Of a DNA stretch of 64,000 nt, positions 35,764-45,207 are shown piece by piece. The notes beneath the pieces were generated by a model, which was given only the letters and a program-made list of their open reading frames with translations, was not told where the DNA came from and ran no database searches. Both the position numbers and the translations under genes were made by a program. This stretch comes from Undibacterium sp. CCC3.4 (GTDB lineage Bacteria; Pseudomonadota; Gammaproteobacteria; Burkholderiales; Burkholderiaceae_D). The DNA lies in assembly GCF_034347425.1 (NCBI RefSeq), contig NZ_CP133779.1:4402001-4466000 (forward strand). The letters are read 5' to 3'. How positions within the stretch are numbered: position 1 is the first letter of the stretch; every line of letters begins with the position of its first letter.

Positions 35764-37398
35764 TCAGGCAGCTTTTTTAAATTGCTGGCTACGCTTGACC
35801 GCCAATAGCAAACCGCGTGTCGAACTGTCGTATTCTTCCTTGACGGCGGCGGGATCAAGACTGATCAATTGCTGCGCCAAGGATTTTCCCAACTCCACGC
35901 CCCACTGATCAAAGGCATTGATATCCCAGATCACCGATTGCACGAAAACTTTGTGCTCATATAAGGCGATCAAGGCGCCGAGTGAGCGCGGTGTCAGTTC
36001 ATCGAGCAGCACCGTCGAGGTCGGTCGATTCCCTTCAAACACCCGAGGTGCCAGCATTTTTTCCGGCAGATCACCCAACTCGGCACGTACTTCATCGATG
36101 TTTTTTCCCAAAGCCATCGCTTTCGATTGCGCGAAACAATTCGCCAGCAAGGCTTGATTATGGCCGGGCAACCCGGCATCGTCGTCGGCAACGACGATAA
36201 AATCGGTAGGAATGATGGTCGCCCCTTGATGCAGCAACTGAAAATACGCATGCTGACCATTGGTGCCGGCTTCACCAAACAAGATCGGTGAAGTCGGATA
36301 GTCGACCCGCTCGCCTTCGCGGGTGACCGACTTGCCATTGCTTTCCATTTCAAGTTGCTGCAAATACGCCGGCAAACGCGTCATACGCTGATGGTAAGGG
36401 GCGATCGACAGCGCTTGCAAGCCGAGGAAATTGATATTCCAAATACCGACCAAGGCCATCAACACCGGCAAATTTTGTTCCAACGGTGCTTGCGCAAAAT
36501 GCAAATCCATTTCATGCGCACCAGCCAGCATTTCTTCAAACCGATCGGCACCAACATACAGCGCGATCGACAAGCCGATGGCACTCCACATCGAATAGCG
36601 GCCACCGGCCCAATTCCAAAACGGAAAAACATTTTCCTCGGCGATACCAAATTCACCAGCCGCTTTGACATTAGTACTCAAGGCCACAAAATGCTGACGA
36701 ATTTGATCGAGCGGGCAGCCGTGCGCCAGCATCCAATCACGTGCCGTGCGCGCATTGGTCAGCGTTTCCATGGTCGTGAAGGTTTTCGAAGCGACCACGA
36801 AGAGCGTGGTTTCCGGATCGGCATTGGCCAGCGCATCGGCCACATGACGGCCATCGACATTCGACACGAAGTGCAAAGAAAGATTTTTTTGCGACCACGG
36901 TGCCAAGGCAATGCAGGCCATCTGCGGACCGAGATCGGAACCGCCAATGCCGATATTGACGATGGTGCGTATCGCTTTACCGGTAAACCCGAGCCAGCGA
37001 CCTTCACGCACGGCATCGCTGAAGTTGCGCATTTGCGCTAACACGGCATGTACATCGGCGGCGATATTCTCCCCATTCAATACGAAAGACTCATCTTTTG
37101 GCAAACGCAATACCGTATGCAGCACCGCCCGGTTTTCCGTATGATTGATCGCTTCACCGCGCAGCATGGCATCACGGCGCGCTTCGACTTCCTGCTGGCG
37201 TGCCAGCGCCAATAAATTCAGCTTGGCCGTGGTATCGATACGCTGCTTGGAGTAATCGAGCAAAATACCGCAGGCAGACGCCGAAAAGCGGGTGAACCGC
37301 TGGGCATCGGCACGGAATAATTCTTTCAGTCCAGGCATATTGGTTGCGCGTTGCTGTAACAAACACCAGAGCGGAGTACGGGAAACGGAAGTAGCCAT
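35764..37398 (-). CDS. pgi: Glucose-6-phosphate isomerase
   Basis: 544 residues. Signatures: NIGIGGSDLGPQMACIAL, FVSNVDGRHVADAL, VVASKTFTTMETLTNA, ENVFPFWNWAGGRYSMWSAIGLS (PGI signature 1 region), LFGEAGTNGQHAYFQLLHQGA and the C-terminal SVIWDINAFDQWGVELGKSLA (signature 2). It interconverts glucose-6-phosphate and fructose-6-phosphate. In a cell that uses the Entner-Doudoroff route it feeds fructose-6-phosphate back to glucose-6-phosphate. It follows eda by about 50 bases on the same strand, probably in one transcript with edd-eda. Confidence 0.97.
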   Translation of the reverse strand: MATSVSRTPLWCLLQQRATNMPGLKELFRADAQRFTRFSASACGILLDYSKQRIDTTAKLNLLALARQQEVEARRDAMLRGEAINHTENRAVLHTVLRLPKDESFVLNGENIAADVHAVLAQMRNFSDAVREGRWLGFTGKAIRTIVNIGIGGSDLGPQMACIALAPWSQKNLSLHFVSNVDGRHVADALANADPETTLFVVASKTFTTMETLTNARTARDWMLAHGCPLDQIRQHFVALSTNVKAAGEFGIAEENVFPFWNWAGGRYSMWSAIGLSIALYVGADRFEEMLAGAHEMDLHFAQAPLEQNLPVLMALVGIWNINFLGLQALSIAPYHQRMTRLPAYLQQLEMESNGKSVTREGERVDYPTSPILFGEAGTNGQHAYFQLLHQGATIIPTDFIVVADDDAGLPGHNQALLANCFAQSKAMALGKNIDEVRAELGDLPEKMLAPRVFEGNRPTSTVLLDELTPRSLGALIALYEHKVFVQSVIWDINAFDQWGVELGKSLAQQLISLDPAAVKEEYDSSTRGLLLAVKRSQQFKKAA

Positions 37399-37450
37399 GT
37401 TCTTGCTTTACATTGAATGAGTCAATCGAAGGAATACCTGTGAACGCCGT

Positions 37451-38095
37451 TCAGCGCTGGCCAGCTTGGGCCGCAGCGGCCGACAAGACGGCAATCGCGG
37501 CCCAGTCGGCATTTTGAATCAGCGCGGCCGGACACATCCAGGAACCGCCGACACACAAAATATTCGCTTGCTGCAGCAAGCCCGGCGTGGCTTCAACGGT
37601 AACGCCGCCAGTCAGGCAAAAGCGCACATCGGGGAAAGGCCCGCCGAGTGCTTTGGCCATCTTGGTGCTGCCGACTATATCCGAAGGAAACAGCTTCACA
37701 ACTTGAAAGCCATGTTCCAAGGCCAGCATCAAATCACTGGCACCGCCAACCCCAGGAAAATACGGCAAACCCGATTCCTGCGCGGCCTTGGCCAGCAGCG
37801 GCGTGATGCCGGGGCTGATACCGAAGGCGGCACCGGCGTCGCGCACGGCATCGAGTTGGGCGGCCGTTAAAATCGTGCCGGCACCAACGGTCACCTCAGG
37901 ACAAGCTTTCACCACCTCGCGCAAGACCGTCATCGCATTCGGCGTGCGCAGCGTGATTTCCACCGCCGGCAAGCCGTTGGCAGCCAAGGTTTGCACGCAG
38001 CGTATCGCTTGATCGACATCATCGGTGACCAGAATCGGCAAGACCCGCAATTGTTCGAGGCTGGCGATGATGCTTTGAGTAGTATGGGTAGTCAT
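37451..38095 (-). CDS. eda: 2-dehydro-3-deoxy-phosphogluconate (KDPG) aldolase
   Basis: 214 residues from the ATG at 38095 (GAGAGA upstream). Class I aldolase of the KDPG/KHG family: PAVEITLRTPNAMTVL with the catalytic Glu, VGAGTILTAAQLD, GISPGITPLLAKAA, FFPGVGGASDLMLALEHG-like stretch and VKLFPSDIVG with the Schiff-base Lys. It splits KDPG into pyruvate and glyceraldehyde-3-phosphate, the last step of the Entner-Doudoroff pathway. It lies 52 bases after edd on the same strand. Confidence 0.96.
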   Translation of the reverse strand: MTTHTTQSIIASLEQLRVLPILVTDDVDQAIRCVQTLAANGLPAVEITLRTPNAMTVLREVVKACPEVTVGAGTILTAAQLDAVRDAGAAFGISPGITPLLAKAAQESGLPYFPGVGGASDLMLALEHGFQVVKLFPSDIVGSTKMAKALGGPFPDVRFCLTGGVTVEATPGLLQQANILCVGGSWMCPAALIQNADWAAIAVLSAAAAQAGQR

Positions 38096-38147
38096 GATGT
38101 CTCTCTGTTTTTTAATATCAATGAATTGCGAAAAAAAGCGCGTCGGA

Positions 38148-39980
38148 TCAGATAAATAAGGTCGATGCACCGTGCTCAGGCGCCGTCACGACGCGCCGTT
38201 GGGTGGCAAACAAATCGCGCCCGTAGCCGAATGTCGCCGCTTCGTTGTGGCTGGCGACGCTGCGTTGTTCCCACTCGGCGGCGTCGACCAAGGCCAGTAA
38301 TTGGCCGGTATGGACGTTGACTTCGATCAGATCACCATCGCGCACTTTACCCAGTGCACCACCCTGCGCTACTTCCGGGCTGACATGCAGCGCTGCCGGA
38401 ATGCGACCCGAGGCGCCCGACATACGACCGTCCGTGACCAAGGCCACTTTAAAACCGGCCGACATCAAACTGCCGAGTATCGGCGTGAAATGGTGCAGCT
38501 CTGGCATACCATTGGCACGCGGCCCTTGGAAAATCACGACGGCGACGAAATCACGGTTAAGTTGGCCGGCTTTATACGCCGCCACCAAGGCATCCTGCGA
38601 AGTAAACACTAAGGCCGGCGCACGCACCACCCAAGCTTCTTCCGGCACCGCCGAGGCTTTCACGATGGCGCGCCCTATATTGCCTTGCAACAGACGCAGA
38701 CCACCGGTGGCAGCAAACGGCGTGGCGGCATTGCGCACCACGTCTTCATTCGGCGAGGCAGCCGGCAAATCAGTCCAAGCAACTTGCGCGCTACCGCTTA
38801 ACACCGGACGACGCGTATGACCATGCAAACCCTGCTCGCCATACACCGTCATCACATCGCCATGCATCAAACCGGCACGCAGCAATTCACGCAGGACAAA
38901 AGTCGGGCCACCGGCCTCTTCGAAGGCATTGACATCGGCCGTGCCGTTCGGGTAGACGCGGGTGAGCAGTGGAATGACGGCCGACAGTTCATCAAAGTCT
39001 TGCCAATCGATCAGAATCCCCGCCGCCCGGGCCACGGCGATCCAGTGGATGGTGTGATTGGTGGAGCCGCCGGTCGCAAGCAAGGCGATGATCGCGTTGA
39101 CGATGGTTTTTTCATTGACCAATTGGCCGATAGGTTTGTAGTTACCGCTTTGTTCGGTCAAGCCCAGCACGCGTTCGACGGCCGCATCGGTGAGCACGCT
39201 GCGCAAAGGATCTTCGGGATGGATGAAGGCCGCGCCGGGCAAATGCAAGCCCATCGCTTCGAGCAGCATTTGATTACTGTTGGCGGTACCGTAAAACGTA
39301 CAGGTACCGGCGCTGTGGTAGGCGGCGCTTTCGGAAGCCAGCAATTCTTCTTTGCTCGCTTTACCTTGCGCATAACGCTCACGCACCAGCGCCTTGGCCT
39401 TGTTCGATAAGCCTGAACCCATCGGGCCGGCCGGAATAAAAATAGTCGGCAAATGACCGAAGGCCAGCGCACCGATCAATAAGCCCGGCACGATTTTGTC
39501 GCAAATACCGAGGCACAGAGTGGCATCGAAGGCATCATGCGACAAGGCCACCGCCGTGGCTTGCGCAATTACGTCGCGCGAAAACAGCGACAATTCCATA
39601 CCGGGACGCCCCTGCGTGACACCATCACACATGGCCGGCACGGCCCCGGCGACTTGTGCCGTGGCGCCGAAACGCAGCGCCGCTTGACGAATTTGCTGCG
39701 GATACGATTCATACGGTTGGTGTGCCGAGAGCATGTCGTTGTAAGCGGTGACGATGCCGATATTCGGTTTTTGCGCCTGATTGAGCCAAATTTTGCTACT
39801 GCTATCCATGGCCGCATTGGCATGGGCCTGATTGGCGCAAGACAAACTGGCGCGACGCGGGCCGCGCCCACGCATTTGCTCCAATTGCGAAAGATAGTTG
39901 CTGCGTAAGGTTTTGCTACGGCTGATGATACGGTTGGTAACCGCGTCTATCACCGGATGCAGCGTGGTCGATGTTGTCAT
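38148..39980 (-). CDS. edd: 6-phosphogluconate dehydratase
   Basis: 610 residues from the ATG at 39980, which has AGGTGA upstream. Edd branch of the IlvD/Edd family: MCDGVTQGRPGMELSLFSRDVIAQ, LCLGICDKIVPGLLIGALAFGHLPTIFIPAGPM, AGTCTFYGTANSNQMLLEAMGLHLPG (the Edd-specific form), GGSTNHTIHWIAVARAAGI and DGRMSGASGRIPAALHVSPEA-like end. An iron-sulfur enzyme that dehydrates 6-phosphogluconate to KDPG. First gene of the leftward edd-eda-pgi block, divergent from zwf. Confidence 0.97.
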   Translation of the reverse strand: MTTSTTLHPVIDAVTNRIISRSKTLRSNYLSQLEQMRGRGPRRASLSCANQAHANAAMDSSSKIWLNQAQKPNIGIVTAYNDMLSAHQPYESYPQQIRQAALRFGATAQVAGAVPAMCDGVTQGRPGMELSLFSRDVIAQATAVALSHDAFDATLCLGICDKIVPGLLIGALAFGHLPTIFIPAGPMGSGLSNKAKALVRERYAQGKASKEELLASESAAYHSAGTCTFYGTANSNQMLLEAMGLHLPGAAFIHPEDPLRSVLTDAAVERVLGLTEQSGNYKPIGQLVNEKTIVNAIIALLATGGSTNHTIHWIAVARAAGILIDWQDFDELSAVIPLLTRVYPNGTADVNAFEEAGGPTFVLRELLRAGLMHGDVMTVYGEQGLHGHTRRPVLSGSAQVAWTDLPAASPNEDVVRNAATPFAATGGLRLLQGNIGRAIVKASAVPEEAWVVRAPALVFTSQDALVAAYKAGQLNRDFVAVVIFQGPRANGMPELHHFTPILGSLMSAGFKVALVTDGRMSGASGRIPAALHVSPEVAQGGALGKVRDGDLIEVNVHTGQLLALVDAAEWEQRSVASHNEAATFGYGRDLFATQRRVVTAPEHGASTLFI

Positions 39981-40334
39981 GAACTCACCTGAAAGGAAAT
40001 GGGAAAGCAATCGGACGTCGCAGCCGAGGCACAAAACAGCGTGGCATCGGAGGGTTCTGTCACTATGCTGATAAAGATAGCATAAACAAACAATTTACGT
40101 AACAAACTTTCAGAAAATTACTATTATGCTGTTTTATTACGCAATATCTTCCCATTTAACGTAACGAAACTACATTTCTGACGATTTTCTGGCATAATTG
40201 ATTCAGCCTGTCAGTATTTTCACAGGACTGACGTAAAATGGTTTCGGCAAGGCCAAGTAAAACCACGGCGAGCACTGCGGCGGTTTTGCGCCAGTCCTGC
40301 TTCTATACTTATACAGCACCCATACGGAGTTCCC
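39981..40334. promoter_or_regulatory. Divergent edd / zwf control region
   Basis: 354 bases that must hold promoters for edd (leftward) and zwf (rightward). Two related words sit 62 bases apart, ACGTAACAAACT at 40097-40108 and ACGTAACGAAACT at 40159-40171; the first overlaps the palindrome TTACGTAA (40095-40102) and the second leads into ACTACA (to 40174), so that 40160-40174 loosely resembles HexR sites of the TGTAGT-N3-type dyad. Since hexR lies downstream in the same cluster, these are candidate HexR operators. Further right, GTCAGT / ACTGAC form a small dyad near 40210-40232. Confidence 0.35.
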
Positions 40335-41795
40335 ATGACCACATTTGTCTTATTCGGCGGTACCGGCGATCTCGCCAAGCGTAAGCTTATCCCGGCACTT
40401 TACAGCGCATTTGTGAATGGTCGACTCGATCATGATTTTCAATTCGTCGGTGCCGCGCGTGAACGTCTGAGCGACGACGAGTACCGCAGCCGGGTTGGCG
40501 ACAGCATCGCCCAATATGCCGACAAACTCAGTGGTGCCAGCGCTGAAACATTGCAGCAATTTCTGGCCTTGACCCGCTACGCCAAGATCGATGCGCGTGT
40601 GCCGGAAGATTTCGCGGCTCTCAAAAGCATGGTCCACACCAGCCCCACCAATGCCACACTGTTCTATCTGGCTACCGGCCCCGATATTTTTATTCCGGTG
40701 GTCGAACAACTGTCGCAACATGGCTTGGTAGAAGGGAATGCCCGCGTCGTGGTAGAAAAACCGCTAGGCCGCGACGCCGTATCGGCCAAAGAAATCAATC
40801 AATCTCTGCGCAATTATCTCGAAGAAAATCAGATTTACCGCATCGATCACTATCTGGGTAAAGAAATGGTGCAGAATTTGTTGGCACTGCGCTTTGCCAA
40901 TTCCTTTCTGGAACCGCTGTGGAATCGCACTTGGATACAAGATGTGCAGATTTCAATTTCGGAACAAGTTGGGGTGGAATCGCGCGGCGATTTCTACGAC
41001 CATACCGGTGCACTGCGCGATATGGTGCAAAATCATTTGCTGCAATTAGTCTCGATCGTCGCCATGGAACCACCGGTGAATGCCAACCCCGATGCCATCC
41101 GCGACGAGAAAGTCAAAGTACTGCGTGCACTGCATAAATTTTCGCCCGATGAAGTCAGCAAACGCACGGTACGCGGCCAATACCGCGCCGGTGCCGTCAA
41201 TGGTCAGCCGGTCATCGCTTACCAAGCCGAACCGGGGGTGCCGCCGGCCTCGCGCACAGAAACTTTTGTTGCCATCCGCGCCGAAATCAATAATTGGCGC
41301 TGGGCCGGCGTACCGTTCTATCTGCGCACGGGTAAACGCATGGCCAGCCGCAGCGCTGAAATCACCATCAATTTCAAACCGATACCGTATTCGATTTTCG
41401 GTCAATCGCAAGGACCGATGCGTTCGAACCGTCTGGTTATTTCACTGCAGCCGGAAGAAAGCGTGCAGTTGTTCATGAAAGCCAAAGATCCAGGCGAAGG
41501 CATACGCTTATCCGACGTCGCGCTCAATCTGGACTTCGCCGAAGCCTCGAACTCGCGCCGTGTCGAATCTTACGAACGACTGCTGCTCGATGCCATGCAC
41601 GGCGACTTAACACTGTTCGTGCGTGATGACGAACTCAGCGCCGCTTGGGCTTGGATAGACCCGATCATGGAAGCCTGGAAAAACGACAGCGAAGGTTTGA
41701 AATCGTATATCGCCGGCAGTTGGGGCCCGTCCGCTTCCAGTTATTTATTAGCCCAAAACAACGCCGCTTGGGGCGAAGAATTCGTAGAAAGTTAA
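40335..41795 (+). CDS. zwf: Glucose-6-phosphate 1-dehydrogenase
   Basis: 486 residues. The N-terminal FGGTGDLAKRKLIPALY is the nucleotide-binding GxxGDLAxRKL motif; RIDHYLGKEMVQNLLALRFAN is the catalytic signature; FLRTGKRM-type and VAIRAEINNWRWAGVPFY segments follow. It oxidises glucose-6-phosphate to 6-phosphogluconolactone and makes NADPH or NADH. The ATG has GGAG five bases upstream. First gene of a zwf-pgl-hexR unit, with pgl six bases downstream. Confidence 0.97.
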   Translation: MTTFVLFGGTGDLAKRKLIPALYSAFVNGRLDHDFQFVGAARERLSDDEYRSRVGDSIAQYADKLSGASAETLQQFLALTRYAKIDARVPEDFAALKSMVHTSPTNATLFYLATGPDIFIPVVEQLSQHGLVEGNARVVVEKPLGRDAVSAKEINQSLRNYLEENQIYRIDHYLGKEMVQNLLALRFANSFLEPLWNRTWIQDVQISISEQVGVESRGDFYDHTGALRDMVQNHLLQLVSIVAMEPPVNANPDAIRDEKVKVLRALHKFSPDEVSKRTVRGQYRAGAVNGQPVIAYQAEPGVPPASRTETFVAIRAEINNWRWAGVPFYLRTGKRMASRSAEITINFKPIPYSIFGQSQGPMRSNRLVISLQPEESVQLFMKAKDPGEGIRLSDVALNLDFAEASNSRRVESYERLLLDAMHGDLTLFVRDDELSAAWAWIDPIMEAWKNDSEGLKSYIAGSWGPSASSYLLAQNNAAWGEEFVES

Positions 41796-41801
41796 TCCAG
41801 C

Positions 41802-42473
41802 ATGAACCCTGTTACGTTCCATAGCTTTGCCAATATCGATGAACTCAGCAATAGCCTGAGCCGACTATGGTTCGATCTGATTCAGAGCGAACCGGCCGGC
41901 AGCAGCTTCGCATTGGCTGGCGGCAGTACGCCGGCACCGGTATATCGCGCCCTCAACACCCTGTTGCACAGCACCGAGCTGGCGCAGCCAGTGCAGTTGG
42001 TAGCGACTGACGAACGTTGGGTGGCCGATGACAATGCACAAAGTAATGAAGGCTTGTTCCGCCGCGTACTGCAAGGCAGTGAAAAAAATTGGCGCTTGGT
42101 TTCCCTGAAAAATGCCTCGAGCTCACCGGAAGTAGCCGCGGCCGCTATCGATGAGCGTTTGGCGGCGCACTTTCCCGGCGCATTTTCCGCCGTCTTGCTG
42201 GGCATGGGCAGCGATGGCCACATCGCCTCACTGTTTCCCGGCGCGCCGACCGAACACCAGGCATTGCGCTGCCTGGCGGCGCTGCATCCGGAGACACAGC
42301 AAAGCCGCATCTCCTTATCGCTGCCGCGCTTAATCGATAGCCAGCGCCTGTGGCTAGTCATTACCGGCGCAGAAAAACGCCGCGTACTGGAACAGGCCAG
42401 CGGCGATACTTTACCGGTTTCTGCCCTGTTACGTGCTGCAGGCTGTACTATCGACGTCTTCTGGTGTCCGTGA
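41802..42473 (+). CDS. pgl: 6-phosphogluconolactonase
   Basis: 223 residues. FALAGGSTPAPVYRAL near the N-terminus, VATDERWVADDNAQSNEGLF, and LLGMGSDGHIASLFPGAP are the sugar-phosphate isomerase-like signatures of Pgl. It hydrolyses 6-phosphogluconolactone to 6-phosphogluconate. Sits six bases after zwf and 25 bases before hexR, in one transcript. Confidence 0.95.
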   Translation: MNPVTFHSFANIDELSNSLSRLWFDLIQSEPAGSSFALAGGSTPAPVYRALNTLLHSTELAQPVQLVATDERWVADDNAQSNEGLFRRVLQGSEKNWRLVSLKNASSSPEVAAAAIDERLAAHFPGAFSAVLLGMGSDGHIASLFPGAPTEHQALRCLAALHPETQQSRISLSLPRLIDSQRLWLVITGAEKRRVLEQASGDTLPVSALLRAAGCTIDVFWCP

Positions 42474-42498
42474 CACCAGACTGCTACTCCGAGAAAGA

Positions 42499-43413
42499 AT
42501 GACTGTTATGGCGTATCCGTTTTCCGAACCTAAATCCGAACTCAAATCGATCGTACCATCCGAAAAAGGATTACTGGCGCGGATACGCATCGCCAGCACG
42601 GCACTCAGTCGCGCCGAACGTCAGGTGGCAGAATTTTTATTACAAAAGCCGCACGATGCCTTGGAAATGTCGATCCGCGTCTTGGCTCAAGCTTGTGACG
42701 TCAGCGAGCCGACGGTCGCGCGCTTTTCCCAAAGCCTGGGCTTTGACGGTTTCAAATCGTTCAAACTGGCGTTTGCCAAGAGCCTGGCGACCGGCATCCC
42801 TTACCTGCATCTCGATGTCAACCAAGCCGACCATGTGCGTGACGTGCTGCCGAAAGTATTTGACCGCACCATCGCCACCCTGATGGAAGCGCGGAATAAT
42901 GCCAATGTAGCCAGCTTTGAAGCGGCCGTGCATTTACTGGCACGGGCCCGCCGCATCGAATGCTATGGCCTTGGCTATTCGGGTGCCTTGGCCATCGATG
43001 CACAATTAAAATTCTTCCGCTTCGGTATTCCAACTACCGTGTTTTGCGATGCCCACTTGCAGGCGCAATCGGCTTCACTGCTCAACAGCGACTGCGTGGT
43101 AGTGGCCTTCTCACGCACCGGCCGCACGCGCGATTTGATCAACAGCGTGCAGTTGGCGAAACACGCCGGCGCTAAAATACTGGTGCTGTGTGCCAGCGGC
43201 GGCCCGCTGGCTGACTATGCCGATGCCCATATCAGCGTCGATGTCGAAGAAGACCCAGATATTTACACACCGATGACTTCGCGTCTGGCGCACCTGACTT
43301 ACATCGATGCGCTGGCGGTCGCCGTCACCCTGCTGCGCGGCCCGGCCGCCATCGACATGCTCGAGCGTGCCAAAATCAGCATCAGTGAAAAACGCCTCGA
43401 GTCAAAACTGTAA
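42499..43413 (+). CDS. hexR: RpiR-family transcriptional regulator HexR
   Basis: 304 residues from the ATG at 42499 (GAG five bases upstream). N-terminal HTH of RpiR type: LSRAERQVAEFLLQKPHDALEMSIRVLAQACDVSEPTVARFSQSLGFDGFKSFKLAFAKSL is the DNA-binding region; the C-terminal half is a SIS sugar-phosphate-binding domain (RIECYGLGYSGALAIDAQLKFFRFG, VVVAFSRTGRTRDLINSVQLAK). HexR represses zwf, edd and related genes and is released by KDPG. Its place at the end of zwf-pgl, with edd divergent, makes autoregulation and control of the whole cluster likely. In-frame starts upstream overlap pgl and were not chosen. Confidence 0.93.
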   Translation: MTVMAYPFSEPKSELKSIVPSEKGLLARIRIASTALSRAERQVAEFLLQKPHDALEMSIRVLAQACDVSEPTVARFSQSLGFDGFKSFKLAFAKSLATGIPYLHLDVNQADHVRDVLPKVFDRTIATLMEARNNANVASFEAAVHLLARARRIECYGLGYSGALAIDAQLKFFRFGIPTTVFCDAHLQAQSASLLNSDCVVVAFSRTGRTRDLINSVQLAKHAGAKILVLCASGGPLADYADAHISVDVEEDPDIYTPMTSRLAHLTYIDALAVAVTLLRGPAAIDMLERAKISISEKRLESKL

Positions 43414-43517
43414 ACAATGTCGTAAAAATTTAACAATTCCTGTTCTTGTTGATTTCAAAAGCCTTTTTTACCAGCATTTAGGTAATACTATAGTGGGCTG
43501 AAACAGGAACAGAACAG

Positions 43518-44360
43518 ATGAACAGAATCGCCATCCAACAAATCGTCGAAGAAATCAAGGATTTACCCACTCTGCCGGCAGTGGTCATGGAAATCCTCAA
43601 TCAAATCGATAGCGACCAAGTCGATACCCACGAGCTGGCGCAAAAGGTTACGCATGACATCGCCTTAACGGCCAAAACCCTGCGTTATGCAAACTCGGCG
43701 TATTACTCCACCTTAGTCAAGGTCACCACGATCCAGCAAGCCATCGGCCTGCTCGGCTTGGTCACGGTCAGACAACTGATCGTCACGGCCGCCTTGACCG
43801 GCTGTTTTCCAGAAAATAATTGTGCCGGCTTCAGTCACAAGCAATTTTGGGAGCACAGCAATACGGTGGCCATCGTCGCAAAAATTTTGGCACGTCGCCT
43901 CCATGTCAGCCAAGATGTCGCCTTCACGGCCGGGCTTTTGCATGATATCGGCACGCTGGTGCTGGTCACTTACCATGGCCGCGCCTACGAAGCCGTGCTG
44001 GCTGCGCAACGTGAGCAAGCACTGACGCAGTTACAGGCAGAACATCAGGTGCTGGGAATTGATCATGCTGAAGTCGGCACCGCATTGGCGCGGCAATGGA
44101 ATTTTTCCGAACAAATGATCAACGCCATCAGCGGCCATCATCAGCCGGAAACGCCGGGCTTGGGGTTTTTGGCCACCATCGTGCATGTCGCAAATGGGAT
44201 TGCCCACGTTTTACACCTCAATCACACGCCCGATCACAGCACACCGGAAATCACTGCCCTGTCGTGGCAGCATCTGGGCCTCGATCAAGATGTACTCGAT
44301 CAAGTATTACTGGAAGCCAGTGCCGAATTTTTGAAATTACAACAGCAAGTCCTCATCTGA
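43518..44360 (+). CDS. HDOD domain signalling protein (second copy)
   Basis: 280 residues, closely related in plan to the HDOD protein at 17866: EEIKDLPTLPAVVMEILNQI, DIALTAKTLRYANSAYYS, TTIQQAIGLLGLVTVRQLI, VAFTAGLLHDIGTLVLVTY, HQVLGIDHAEVGTALARQWNF and ISGHHQPETPG. No catalytic HD-GYP motif. A signalling or regulatory role is inferred from the family. It stands alone here. Its last 24 bases overlap the end of ribA, which runs the other way. Confidence 0.9.
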   Translation: MNRIAIQQIVEEIKDLPTLPAVVMEILNQIDSDQVDTHELAQKVTHDIALTAKTLRYANSAYYSTLVKVTTIQQAIGLLGLVTVRQLIVTAALTGCFPENNCAGFSHKQFWEHSNTVAIVAKILARRLHVSQDVAFTAGLLHDIGTLVLVTYHGRAYEAVLAAQREQALTQLQAEHQVLGIDHAEVGTALARQWNFSEQMINAISGHHQPETPGLGFLATIVHVANGIAHVLHLNHTPDHSTPEITALSWQHLGLDQDVLDQVLLEASAEFLKLQQQVLI

Positions 44361-44999
44361 GGATGGCACCGACAAATCGGCTTGCATCAAGTGGCCGAGC
44401 TTACTCGCCTTGGTATTGAGGTAGCGGTTATTGTGTACGTTACGTTCTATGATCAATGGTACATGTTCGGCCACGAGCACATTCAAACCGGCCATGGCGG
44501 CCAGCTTGCGCGGATTATTCGTCATTAAGCGCAATGAGCGGATACCGAGATGGCGTAACATCGGATCGCACAGACCGTAATTGCGCAAGTCGGCGGCAAA
44601 GCCCAGACGCTGATTGGCTTCGACGGTATCAGCACCATCATCTTGCAAATGATAGGCGCGTACTTTATTGAGCAAACCGATACCACGCCCTTCCTGCCGT
44701 AAATACAGCAGCACGCCTCGTCCGGCTTCGGCGATTTTTTGCAGCGCCAACTCTAACTGCGGTCCGCAATCACAGCGCTGGCTGAACAAGGCGTCACCGG
44801 TCAGACATTCGGAATGTATCCGCGCCAACACCGGCGCACCGTCATCGACTACGCCCAGCGTCAGGGCGATATGCTCTTTGCCACTGCCCGGTTCAACAAA
44901 GGCATGCATACGAAAATTCGCCCAAGTCGTGGGCAAATGACAGGAATCGACATAATCAAGGGGGACGGCGTGAAGCGGCGCGGGTATGGTGCTGGACAT
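44337..44999 (-). CDS. ribA: GTP cyclohydrolase II
   Basis: 220 residues from the ATG at 44999 (AGGAA four bases upstream). Zinc site RIHSECLTGDALFSQRCDCGPQLELAL with three cysteines, then LLYLRQEGRGIGLLNKVRAYHLQDDGADTVEANQRLGF with the catalytic Arg, and LMTNNPRKLAAMAGLNV. It opens GTP to the first pyrimidine intermediate of riboflavin. This is the stand-alone form without a RibB domain. Two convergent genes share 24 bases at its 3' end. Confidence 0.95.
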   Translation of the reverse strand: MSSTIPAPLHAVPLDYVDSCHLPTTWANFRMHAFVEPGSGKEHIALTLGVVDDGAPVLARIHSECLTGDALFSQRCDCGPQLELALQKIAEAGRGVLLYLRQEGRGIGLLNKVRAYHLQDDGADTVEANQRLGFAADLRNYGLCDPMLRHLGIRSLRLMTNNPRKLAAMAGLNVLVAEHVPLIIERNVHNNRYLNTKASKLGHLMQADLSVPSSDEDLLL

Positions 45000-45169
45000 A
45001 CGGTTCCTGAAAAAGCTTTTGAAGTAACATGTGAAAAAATACACGGCAACCCCGAGTATAAACGACCTGAGGCATGCGCACACGTTACATCGCTGGGAAG
45101 CAGCAGACAAAACCGTGCGTCCGTTACCGACAGATGCGGTCAAAACCGATAAAAGCAAGCTCTGCAAGC

Positions 45170-45203
45170 AAAAACGGGGCGGCAGCCTACGCTACCACCC
45201 CGT
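45170..45203 (-). terminator. Rho-independent terminator downstream of ilvD
   Basis: On the minus strand a 13-bp stem (two G-U pairs) with loop GTAG, ACGGGGTGGTAGC / GCTGCCGCCCCGT, is followed directly by TTTTT. It lies about 95 bases past the ilvD stop, beyond the repeat element at 45208-45287. Confidence 0.85.
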
Positions 45204-45207
45204 CAAA

